A program made the position numbers and the translations under genes. The notes under the pieces are model-generated. The model saw nothing but the letters and a program-made list of their open reading frames with translations. It did no database searches and was not told the origin of the DNA. A stretch of 64,000 nt of DNA from Paracyclopina nana (Eukaryota; Arthropoda; Copepoda; Cyclopoida; Cyclopettidae): the NCBI GenBank assembly GCA_019096065.1, contig JAGUCH010000005.1, positions 6,200,001 through 6,264,000 of the forward strand, given 5' to 3'. Positions 12,569-23,813 of this stretch are shown one piece after another. The first letter of the stretch is position 1. Each line of letters starts with the position of its first letter.

Positions 12569-13859
12569 ATGTCGTTATTTTCACTAGAATCTTCTTGGTG
12601 AAACGAACCTATGACTTTTCTAGTTCTAGCACAGAACTTAATTCATTTGGGTTAGCCTGTACACTGGTTATCTTCTGTAATGTACATTGAAATTGCTAAG
12701 CAAAGGCTTTAAATTAAAAAAAGAAAGTAGTTCAACAGATTTGCCTCATGTTCCAGCTACTATTTTGAAATATTAGAGCCCTCATCATAAAAGTGACTTT
12801 TCTGTTATGCTTGCAATGTTCTTCAATTTCTTTGGTGGTAAAACTGAGGGGTGCTATTTATGTGGTTGGACTTAAATAAATGTGAATGTTCATGTGAACT
12901 CTGGACAATTTTGGTGTCTGTTTTCCCATCAACTCTTCTGTGTTTTGCTAAGCATTGCAATGCATGAAACTACTCAAGCTGATTAAAGGAGGGCAAAAAG
13001 TACAAATGAGAGCAAAAACTTTGCGCCCAAAATAAACCTGTGCAATTCTCTAGTTACATACTACTCATTAGGGCTCTCCTTGTTTTTGCATATATGCACA
13101 TAATGCAAAAGAGCCGTAGGGCTATGCACACGTAGTACTTACGCGGGCAGTTGCTTGCATATCTAAAAGTCTACTTTGTCTTGATCTTAATTTTTTACCT
13201 TTTGCAATTGATACAGAAAAAAATCAATGTTAATTTACTTCGTTTCCTTGAATTCAGTTTTGCAGCAATCACGCCTACATTTTAAACTCTGGAACATATT
13301 ATAGCCCTAAATCTTATGAGCAAATGCAAAAAATGCATAAATCATGGCCTTTTTGCCATCAAGATGGTTATTGGTGATTAGCATTGTCCCTCATATTTAA
13401 TTAAAAATTGGGACGCAAACTGATGCATAAATCTAGGCTTTTTCCTCTTTTGGCTTAAAGTAGGAATTGTTGGTGAACATGAATTAAAGGTGGTGGGAAA
13501 GAGTGTGGTCAATGGCAATTGATTGATACGTTGGACGCGCTAAGCATCAGAGTTAACCAATTTTTTAGCAGTGTCTCCCACATAAAATTGGTGAGTCTGC
13601 TCGGCACGTCATAACTATGATTTGCAACAGTAGTAAATAAGCAGCACACACATCTCAATTACCACAACAACAGCCGAGAAGATCTTTATTTTTTCGTCCT
13701 CCTCTTCCAGTTCTGTGGGACTCATAAATCTTCTTTTTGACGTAGATACCCATCAAGAAAATTAATGGCATTCTTGCACTGTTCGAAAAGCTTGCACATG
13801 GACCCTCATTCGTTGACGCCGCCGACAAAAAATAAGGGGAAGGCAGGTCCAGGCTGAAA

Positions 13860-13873
13860 CGCCATCTAGCGAA
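13860..13873 (+). promoter_or_regulatory. CTCF-like site
   Basis: CGCCATCTAGCGAA resembles the Drosophila CTCF core (CGCCATCTAGCGG type), with the C-rich strand on plus. Found by eye. Confidence 0.3.
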
Positions 13874-16800
13874 AGTTCCCGCAAGCTCGCTTTGCAGCAA
13901 TTAGCCATTGGTTGCTCATTTCACAAGCATGTAGTTGCCCGAGGCTCTCACCTCAGCCACGAAAACTCCAAGATATGATCTGCTATTGGTACAATTTTCT
14001 TGATCTCCACAACCCATGAAATTGCTTCAATACAAAGTGCGAGGAGGATCCATCTACTTTTATGTCCTTGTGAGCAGTTTTTCTGGTGTCATTTGCTGAC
14101 TGTTCAATTGGTGAGCTATTAAATGTCGATTCTGAGTAGCTTATGATTGATGATTTTCAACACCTGACGCAGATTATGCAGGGCTGACTTATGCTGCTCT
14201 TTCTCATTTGTCCTTGCTAGCAAATAAATCATGGCTGAAAGAAGCAGCAATTTTTCTCACCAAAAAAAGCTGCAAATGGGAAGTTTTGTTCGGCTGAAAC
14301 TACTGAGATGATGTATTTATCAAACGGGATTTTGCAGCAGCAATCGACCCCATTTTTAATGAGGCTAGTTTTTGCTGACCTTCTCAACTTGCTCGTTTTT
14401 CTGCTCAAAAGATTCCCCCTTTCTCTCATTCTCTCGCCTTCGTCTCGTATGCACACATTTAAAAGGAGGGAATAGCAGCAAACTGTGGGGCATAAATTCT
14501 GGCTGCAGCCATTTTGCGTAAAAGGTTTTTGGGAAAGCAGCATCTTGACTTATGAGCTGGCAGATCAGGTCTGAAGTCTAATATGGGTCTCCTTTTTTTT
14601 ATTTGGGTGCCATTTCTGGCATTTTTCGCTGCTGCTGCAGAGTCTCCACCCATTTCTGGAGAAATATGGGTTGTACCAGTAGCACTCACATATTCTGCAC
14701 CTTTGATTAAAGGCGTAATATTGCCGGTGATAAATCTTGAGTCGTATTAAAGTTGAGCACAGCCTAGCGAGCTCCCCCAAGGATGTATGGCCCTATTCAT
14801 TATTCAAAGCTGAAGTTTTAATAGGTTTTCGTGATATATGCGCTCGCTAGCTCTGGAATCCAAAGGGAAAATGTGAAAGCCTTTTTATGTCTAAACAATT
14901 CTTCTTGAGTAAAAAGTATGGCTACATTTCTCAGCTATTTATTTTTCGTTAGCCTCGTTTGGCACTACAAGTGTTCTTCTTCATGCAGGCGGTTCTAATT
15001 TGCCTGAAAGGCACTGCCAACTTCTGCGGCCCAAGCTGCTCTGAATATGCACGTTTTGACCCACCATGGCCGTGCCAGATGGTGCTTCTTGCTGCAAAAA
15101 TATGGAAGTAGCCCCACTTTAGCTCTCAATTGTCGCCATCTTTTTTACATCCATCTTAAGATTATCAACTACACTGAGTCAGGATTCTTGTAAGCAAAAT
15201 AGTACTTAAAATGCAGAGCTTAGAATTCCGAGACACAGGCTGCATAAGTGAAGTTTGCGTATGGCCAGATAACTTAATTTTGAGCCTAGCTGCGGGTGGT
15301 GACGTTGTCTGGTCGTCCTTCTCCACGGGGATCTTGCTGGCAGCAGAAGAACTTCTCAAATAAGTAGTAGACGAAGAAGTAGTTGTAGGAGGGGGCTAGA
15401 ACCATTTTCTTTTTCCACCACGACCATCTATCAGAGGCACCAATAAAATATCCGGCCAAGAACATTTGAGGAGATTTATGGCTTGCGCGGAGAAAATACA
15501 TTTTCGGTCTCATCTTTTCCCTAGAGCGGCTACACTTTTGCACAAAAGCTTCCAGGATGAACGGGGGGGCTTTCTAAAGACCCCATCCCTCCCCTCCACC
15601 AAATAGCAGCAGCCTTTTTTGCACAGCATAGCCCTCGGTTCTCTCATAGATATGCATTAGCATCAAGTTCTCCCCCAAAATGCCTCTAGATTGCCTCGCA
15701 TTCGTCTTGTGCAGCCTTAATTTATTGTTTGCAAGGTTGGTCGCAGTCATTTGAAATTCAAATGGAAATTGCAGCCTAATAGCTGGCCTTAATTCACGAG
15801 CAGCAGCTGTTGTTGTTGTTGTCTCAGAAACTAAGGCTAAATGTGTGAAAAAAGCGCGGAGTTCTTCGCCACTGGATGACATTAATGCTCCATTAAAACA
15901 CGTGTTGATTTACATTAATTTCACTCTCCTATTTGAGGAACTGATGGAGTGTGGCGTTTACGATGTGTGGTGATCCATTTTTGACGTTATTTCATGGGCA
16001 GAAAACGTCGATGATGCTCTTGCTTCCCCCACTTGAAAAATGGCTCCTTTTTCGGTCGGTCGGTCGTCCAGACGAGCGAACTCGCATTTAGCCATGATTG
16101 CGAGCTTTGTGAAAGGCTTTGCATCTTCCTTGGGTCGACACATTCGCGGTAGGAGTCTCCCCTCCAGCCCGATCCTCCTATTTCCACACATATCCAACCA
16201 ACGAACGCTGCCATAAATCACACCCCAACATCGTTAAATGTGCGATGTTGCAGCAGCAGCAGACATTTGCAATTTAAATATTGATTCAAAATGCCGTTTC
16301 CATCTAAATATTTTAAAAGTGCTTTTCTTGGGCTTTGTTTCAGCAAGAATTGGGTTTTCAAATCACCTACAGTTGTTGTGGAGCTTTTTTTCTTGGTGGC
16401 TTGATTAATGGGTAGCCGCAGCCAGCCAATTGGAGAGTTCATAGAAGAAAAGACTGCGTTGAACGTCGTTCGTTGTGGCAACTTTTGAAGACGCCTTACT
16501 TAGTTGTTGAATGGCTGCTGCAAACGCGGCCCGTGTCATCTAGCCACTTTATAGCCCATTTTTGTGACAGTTATGATTTTTCCGAGTGTCGCAGTTGACA
16601 GCTCGTGAGATTTAGCCGACCTAATGAACTCGTTATATGCACTTCAATGCCTAATTTATCGCCTTCTAATCATTCTCTTCAGGTGTTCATTTTAAATGAT
16701 GATGACGTGATCATTCTTCATTTTCGCCTCGCTTTCTTCACGCCACTCTATTTTATGGCCGCGATTAAAATGACAACTGTTTCATTCAAGGTAATTGTAG

Positions 16801-19800
16801 TAATATGCAGATTTGGGGGCTCTTTCAAATGCAAAGTCACCATAAAATATGATGTAATCGCGCTTTGATCCTCGCTGCATTTTTAGCATAGCGCAGATGA
16901 GCGGGCTGGTTTTTTTCTCCAAAGTGTGCATCATCATCATCATCGAGCTTGGCGACTTTCTGCTACTTGAGCAATAATTACATGAGCAACAATTTCCTCT
17001 GTAGGCGCCCTCAACCGACCACATAAAACTTGTAATAGCAGAGAGGGATCAAATTGGGGGTCTAATTTTGGTCTCATGAAAAAAAATACCCCTTCCTCCT
17101 TACATGGTCATCAAGATCAGCTTTTCCCCCACATTATTCTTGGGAAAAAGTTCAAACTGTAATCCTCGAGAAATGTGGGGCAGCATTTTCTTCTCAGTAT
17201 TTTTACCGTTGTGACTCAGCGCTCTGAATGCACCATTTGGTATCTCATTGAATTCAGCCGGTTCAATTTCAAGGGAAATTAACTCAATTAGAGCAGAGCT
17301 TCGGGAGCATCAGCATGCTAACTTGATTTTGTTGGCTATTTATGACAACAGCATGTAATATATGGATCTCAAGGGGTGGCCAAAGAAGAAACTTCTGGAA
17401 ATGAGTAATGGCTGCCAAGAAAACATGTCGGGCACAGAGGAGAAATTATTGCTGCACTTTCTCGCAAAAGGTTTTTATTTTGATGATGACTCGAATTTTA
17501 AGACTTGTTTTCATCGTTAAGCTTTTTTTCTTCTTCCAACCCCCCCTGGGAAGAGTCTGAACCAAATGCCAGAGGGGAAAAGAGGGACAGACTGTTTGCC
17601 TATTGCCGATTCCACATAACCCCTTCTCTGCACTGCTGAGAGCAGGGAAAAATACGGTGAAACGTGACTTTGGAGCACGTTTGATTTGCGGTTATACCTG
17701 ATGTGGTGTAAACTGAGGTTTTACTCATTTTGCTGAGTCAATCCAGCCATTTTGGCTGGACTTTTTTTGCTTGCTTGGGTGGTGAATCAGCCCTTATTTG
17801 AATACGGCAATAGTCATAGGAGAAGTATCAGCAGCAGCAGCAAAGTGTAGGGAGAAATCCAGCTTTTCAGATTAGGGAGCAAAATCTAGCTCGTACGTAT
17901 GTAGAGGAGGGAGAAGGAGGAGGAACAAAGAAAGAAGACATCTACTAGGAATAGTTCTCTTACATACGTTTTTCGTTCAGCAGACGGATCGTGATTTATC
18001 GCCCTCGGCCAAGCCCACAAATGAACGCGCCACCAACCCGAGCTGGAAACATGCTAGCTGCGTTCTTAGCCCGGGAATATTCTCTCTATATCATCTTCCA
18101 CACTGGGTTAATTCCATTTTTTCGCGAGGCTTTCTTGATTTTTGCTGGTTTTGAGTCAAGCTGGCTTTTCTGCCGGATTCTCAAGGCAAAAGCTATACTT
18201 TTTTCCTTCGCTAATTTCAGTGTCCACTGTGCTCTCTCATGATTAAAACACATAAGTCGTCTCATTTTCTGTAGTACCTTCTATGTGTAGCAGCTTAGTT
18301 TGTTGACCGATTTGCATGTAATTACACGGGGAGCCGGGAAATTATGTTATAACCCTGAGCAGGTCAATTTTGTGGTCTTTTTAATGATAGCAGTCTTTAC
18401 CAATATCTTTGAATTTCTCATTTTCAGCTCCATGAAATCCGCATGTGGGATGATGTCATGCCAAGCAACAATTAGTTTTGGAATTGAAATTGGCTTCTTG
18501 GATATTGTGAGAAGAAGAACTGTGTAGACTCAAGAAAAAGGATTGCTGCAATAAAACTTCGTTCGTGAGCATGAATGACACTCTTCCTTTGACAATTCTA
18601 GACTTGTCTTGGATGGCCATAAACTTACGTTTTACAAGCCGCACACATACACTGTATTCCCCACTTTTATTGTAATCATCTAATTTTATGAAACCCTTCT
18701 CCTCTTTTCTAGAGCTGAGCACAAAATAAAATAAAGCCTCTCACTAGATGCGAAAAGCAAATGATTTTCATTACTAAATTAGGTGCATTTGAAATGTTTA
18801 GCCAGGTTGCCCTGCTAATTGGCTGGATTCTCAATATCTGCCTAATAATGCTCCTTTGTGTGCTAGGTAGGGACACCTTGAAAACGTTGGTCTCTTTAAA
18901 TGAACCGTGAAGCTAAGTTTCATGGTCAGAAAAAGGATGAAAAAAACTTCTCTCTCTCTTTTGGTGTTGCTGGCAAAATGGCTGGATTCCTCCTTTTGCC
19001 TTTTTTGCTCTTTGCAGAAGAAAGTTTTTTGTCAGCTGATTTGGCTGGCATAGCTGAAAAAATGTATGATGATTCAATTTTTTTTTTCACAATACATTTA
19101 AGCCAAATCAAGCTTGACACAACGGCTTACAATCATGAGACTGTTATTGGTGAAAATTTACCACTAGCCTCGCATGCAGCTGTTCAAATTACATCTGCCA
19201 ACTAAAGTATTAGTGCAACCTCGTTTGTCATGGGCTCCGAAAAGAGCTGATCCTTTAAGCAAACTGCATCTTTTGCACTCCTGTACATTCCTATAAGAGC
19301 GGGTTTTTTGGCTCTTACTGCTCACTTTTATGATGATAAGGAAGTTCGTTGACTTGCTGCTACGCGAAAGAGTTTGACCATTTTGGGCTGCAATAAAAAG
19401 TTGGATGCACTACTACTACTTCTCTTAAGGTGACTTTGTCACAAAACAACTATTTATTGGGGCATCAGTAAAAATCAGCTCAGTTCATCCGACAATTTGG
19501 AGCTGACCAGAAGTGTCTCAAGTTTTCTGTTAGGTGGAAGGTAAGCTCAAAAATGCGTCATTTTATGGTAAACTTGAGGTTGGGGGTCATCCACAAGTAG
19601 CTGGCGTATGTAGCTAGTCGTACTATCTGAATTGCCATTTTACATGACTATTATGGCTACCATAATGGGCTGTAGCAGTTCTCAAATGTGGCTATAAAAT
19701 TCATTGTAAGTTGCATTTTCTTTTCCGGGGCTGCAGCAGCTGAAATCTGTTGCTCCTGCCTTCAAGTTCAAGTTCACATAAATGGCAGGAAGAAAATATT

Positions 19801-20103
19801 ATTATTGGGGAAAAAGTTAAATAAGCTTGGTGGCGGGTGCGAAAGCTGAGAGATGCGCTACTTGCGCCTACATAAAATGTCGCTCCTGTTGCAAGGCCCA
19901 TTTTTTGGGAATTGTTTCTCAATTTTTCATGAGAGGGTGAAACTAGCTACTATATAAACTTAGAGAGCGGACAACGAAATCCGCAAGTTTGCGCTGGTTC
20001 CTTTCACGTAACCTTTTAAGCAAGTCGGAAAGATATCTTTTCTGTCTACAAAACCTAGGAAGCGGCATGGGGAGCGGGAAAAACCAAAACACAATTTTAA
20101 TTG

Positions 20104-20121
20104 TTTGAATAATTATTCAAA
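20104..20121. promoter_or_regulatory. 18-bp palindrome centred on TAATTA
   Basis: TTTGAATAATTATTCAAA is a perfect palindrome whose centre is TAATTA, a known homeodomain core in dimer arrangement. A homeodomain dimer site is one reading. An AT-rich chance palindrome is the alternative. Confidence 0.3.
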
Positions 20122-21590
20122 TTAATACTTTTGCTTCTGAAAAATTAAATGCTATATTCTTTAGCTTAGAATTCACGTTTTTCCTTCAAAAAAATCATTT
20201 TAGACTCTAAATCAAGGTACGCAATTGCCTCAGATTTCTTTAATCGCATTCAAAAGGAACCACTATTGAAATTGACAGCTGATACCTCAATGCTTGATTT
20301 TGGCGTTGGCCACTCTCTAAGTTTATATAGTAGCTAGGTGAAACTAAAATGCACTGAATTACAACAAATGCATTTTTCCGCTGCAACAATCTGATAAGGC
20401 CCATGTCATGTACTGGGCCTGCATTTTTGCTTGCTATAGTTTTCTCTTTCTAAAAATGTGGCTTTTCCTATGGGAAAATCAGTTTTCAAAAACTCCTTAG
20501 TTTTTTAGGTGTAAGTTTATGAAACTGAAGTTTCGCTACAGTTTGCACGGCCACGGAAATGGCGGGTAAAAGCGTAAAAGCGCGCGGTGCAGCTCTAGAA
20601 AAGGCTGAGGATATTCGTCTACATGGAAGAGGCTTGGATGAAATAAATGTCCTTCTTTTCCTTTTGAAAAAAGTGTGCAAAGGCTTTTCGAGCCCTTGGG
20701 ATCCATTCTCTAAAGAACCGTTCAGCTTAATACTACCTTTGGTGCACATATTTCTTGTCGCAAGTGGAGAGCCAAAATAAAGATGTAATAAAAGGAAAGC
20801 CCCTGAAAGTTGCTATGCTCTCTCCTAGCTGCTTCTCTTGTACAATCTGGTGCCATTCAACAAAGGCCCACTTTGGTGAACAAGAGCGAAATTGACTCTT
20901 ATATGACGCTTATTTTGCAAATAGAAATTCAAATAGGCCAATTTGGACGCTTGTGCAGTGAATAGTATAGAAAAATTAAAAATGGAGGCTTAGCAATTGA
21001 AAATTAAAAAAGTGGCTTCAATTCAAGATTTTCATCAACAAGAGTTGGAAATTTGATGCCATTTTCCTGGTTAGCCTTTGCTCGACACGTTTAAAAAGAC
21101 ATTTAGAAATAGCGGAAGGTGTCAAGAGTGACATGTGTGCAGAATTCTCATTTTACGCAAAATCTGTCTTGCTACGCATTTTGCACACACACACACACTG
21201 CTGCTAGTTAGTAGCAATAAAAAGCGCCATAAATGTCACATTTTGCCAACATCTTCGCAAGAAGCTAATTTGGTAAATATTTAGTATCTGTTAAGCACTC
21301 TTTTATGAGGCTTTGATGGTCGTCTCCGATAAGTATTATTACCTTGACACACTGGGGGGGTTGAAGCAAAAAAATGGCCAACTCTTGTCCACCCGCGTGA
21401 CATATTATTTTATATCCCATTTCCAAAATGCAGAGCAATTAGTCCAAATGGATTTTTAATTGCCATTTTAGTGCACTTGCGCACTTTTGATGATTAGTAG
21501 TTAAGAGGCTTTCTTTGCAGTTTTTCTTGGCTTTGCACTAGTGTGAGTTGATTGAGACATTCAAAGAAACATTAACGATGCCATTTATGT

Positions 21591-21604
21591 CCACCAGAGG
21601 GCCA
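21591..21604 (-). promoter_or_regulatory. CTCF-like site
   Basis: CCACCAGAGGGCCA is close to the classic CTCF core CCACCAGAGGGCGC. The C-rich strand is minus. It lies 170 bp from an opposite-facing CTCF-like site (21775-21788), so the pair points in divergent directions. Confidence 0.35.
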
Positions 21605-21684
21605 TTGCTGAGCAACAAGAGCGCGCTCTATAAACGCTCTTTAGGAACCAAAACAAACCATAAAAGCATAGTTACGACGCCATT

Positions 21685-21816
21685 ATGGAAGTAGTTCCTC
21701 CGCGTCCCCTAGCTCCGCCCCTCGAAGCTCCGCGAGCGCTCTCCCAGTCGCCCCGAATCGAGCACGACGACCAAGGCGCCCCCTGGAGTTTAGACTCGTC
21801 GCTATTCCGTCTGTAG
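21685..21816 (+). CDS. short proline-rich ORF (43 codons), unrecognised
   Basis: This is an ATG-to-TAG frame on the plus strand, antisense to and 1.7 kb 3' of Ubx. It begins MEVVPPRPLAPPLEAPRALS and ends SLFRL. Its unusual GC/CpG richness relative to its surroundings makes it stand out. The same DNA carries a GC box (GCTCCGCCCCT) and a CTCF-like site, so the composition may reflect a promoter or boundary element rather than coding. No homolog is recognised. Confidence 0.15.
   Translation: MEVVPPRPLAPPLEAPRALSQSPRIEHDDQGAPWSLDSSLFRL
21775..21788 (+). promoter_or_regulatory. CTCF-like site in GC-rich patch
   Basis: GGCGCCCCCTGGAG is a strong visual match to the CTCF core GCGCCCCCTGGTGG. It sits in a CpG-rich patch (about 21690-21800) with a GC box at 21715-21724. 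It lies 1.7 kb 3' of the Ubx stop, where a Ubx/Antp domain boundary could be. Confidence 0.4.
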
Positions 21817-22250
21817 GCGAGACAATTTTTGCATTTTATTTCGCCGTAAAAGTCGTCTGAATGGAGCTAAATGAGCAATTGATCATTAACGTGGTATTCA
21901 CTACTTTTCCGGCACCTAAATAACCTGGTGCTAATTTTTCCAACATCCTAAAAGGATTTGGCAGTCTTTTTCCGTGGAAATATCTAGTTTTTCTGCAGAA
22001 AAAATCAAAATTCGCTTTCAAACTTTCATAGCTAAACACAAAATAATTGTTTGCCATTTTTCACTTGTCAATCTTAAATTTCTTTTTGAATTAATGTGGC
22101 TCTAGCCAAGTAAGAATATATGTTTGTCTTTACATTTCATGCTTACAATTGCGTTCGAATTTTTTAAACATATTTTCATTCTATATTCAAGCATAAAACC
22201 TCTGAAATGTATACCTAAACACCTATTTTACAATTAGATGCGTTTGGTGA

Positions 22251-22814
22251 ATGAACCAGAACGTTAGAGGTGTGCTAATTTTTTTTGGAGGTGGATATGA
22301 TGGAAATATTCCATATTTTTCCACGAGTGCGCTTTTGGAGGAGGAAATTTATGTGAAAATGACTCATTTTTATTTTTTGGTTTGTGTGCAGAAGTGGGTT
22401 TGGCGAGCTGAAAAGGCTGTGCTGCATAATTTGCTAGTGGGATGCTGCTGTCTGGTCTCGCGAAAAGCCAAGGAAAATGGCAGTAATAATGCAATTGCAA
22501 ACGCCACGCACTTTTTTCTCTCGCCATCTTGTTGTTGTAGCAGTTGCAACCACATAATTTTCGAGACTTTGCTTGACTTTACTGGCAATTTTCCTAATGG
22601 CTCTCTTGTTAAGAATATGGAATATTTCCACTTTGTTTGCAGTCCATATATATGTATATGGAGAGAAGCGACGGACTCGGCGCTAAATCCACCCCGCGTG
22701 GCCTCTACTAAGGGTAGTTGTAGTTGTGTCACAGAAAAATGCATTTTTTGCTCGTTTCCCCGTGCAAAAAAGGAGCTTTGTGCAGATTGGCATTTTTGTG
22801 CCAAAATTGCTTAA
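22251..22814 (+). other. 187-codon open frame, doubtful
   Basis: This is the longest ATG-initiated frame that is not a Hox exon. The deduced product is Cys-rich (about 16 Cys, with CCC runs coming from TGC/TGT-rich DNA) and shows no signal peptide, zinc-finger spacing or known motif. The opposite strand is also open for about 144 codons, which suggests composition rather than coding. It lies antisense in the region 0.7-1.2 kb beyond the Ubx stop. Confidence 0.12.
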
Positions 22815-23342
22815 GCAGTATTGTGGTTTGAAAAAGCGCACAGTGGGAGTACGTGTGGTGGGCAACGAAAATTCAGCACATTTTCTGTCTCTTTCTGCAC
22901 CCAAGCCCAACTTTGGCTTTTCCAAAGTATATTTAGTTATGCGCTTCCAATTAATTTTGGCCTGCTACGTATATTGAATTGCAGAATTTATGCTTGGCTC
23001 AGGAAGAATTCACCGATATCAAGTTTCAAAGGCGCGAGTCGATTCAACACTTGCCAAAGTAGCCTTATAATATTGTCCATGGCTTTGCAGTTTCGTGACC
23101 GCATAATCGTGCAAAAAATTGCCAGACCACCGGGCCGCATTCGCCGCCCATAATATACCATGAATTTTAATTGACCGACTCCTCCTTGTTTTTCCCCTTG
23201 CTCAACTGGAAACAGAGACATTAACCGGCTAATTTTACGGCCGCTTTCAATGCGAAAACAGGCAGTTTCCGCAAACCGATAAAATCTGTTTGCAAAATTG
23301 ATTGGCTGTTAATTTGAGGATGGATGACTCTCAATTTCAGTG

Positions 23343-23348
23343 TTTATT
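23343..23348 (-). terminator. candidate proximal Ubx poly(A) signal
   Basis: This is AATAAA on the minus strand, about 130 nt after the Ubx stop codon and about 95 nt after a near-consensus splice donor. Use would give a very short 3' UTR. Drosophila Ubx uses longer ones, so distal sites are also likely. Confidence 0.35.
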
Positions 23349-23435
23349 TTCCTTTCTGCTGCCCCTCGAAAGCTATATTAAATACATTCGGGCTAAGACA
23401 AGCAATGTAAAAACGCGCGTTTGTTTGTCATTAAT

Positions 23436-23446
23436 GTCTTACCTTG
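23436..23446 (-). other. near-consensus 5' splice site in the Ubx 3' UTR
   Basis: On the minus strand the sequence reads CAAG/GTAAGAC, a near-ideal donor, with the exon/intron border between 23443 and 23442. It lies 35 nt after the Ubx stop. Splicing here would join the Ubx ORF to a downstream acceptor and would not place the junction beyond the usual 50-55 nt limit for nonsense-mediated decay. Bicistronic Ubx/Antp transcripts are known from crustaceans including Daphnia and Artemia, and this donor is a plausible source (inference). Confidence 0.5.
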
Positions 23447-23477
23447 CAAAAAGGAGAATTGTTGTAACAAAATAATT

Positions 23478-23813
<336 letters not shown>

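Larger units (their letters stand above)
12570..21590. other. Ubx-Antp intergenic DNA, no gene seen
   Basis: No gene could be supported. Items seen: GCCATAAA/TTTATGGC octamers at 15475, 16210 (within GCCATAAATCA, a TGATTTATGGC composite on the other strand), 16752, 18616 and 21226; a 12-bp palindrome TGCATATATGCA (13087-13098); an 18-bp palindrome at 20104-20121; and purine-rich GGAGG runs at 17905-17925. Most likely regulatory DNA. Confidence 0.6.
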
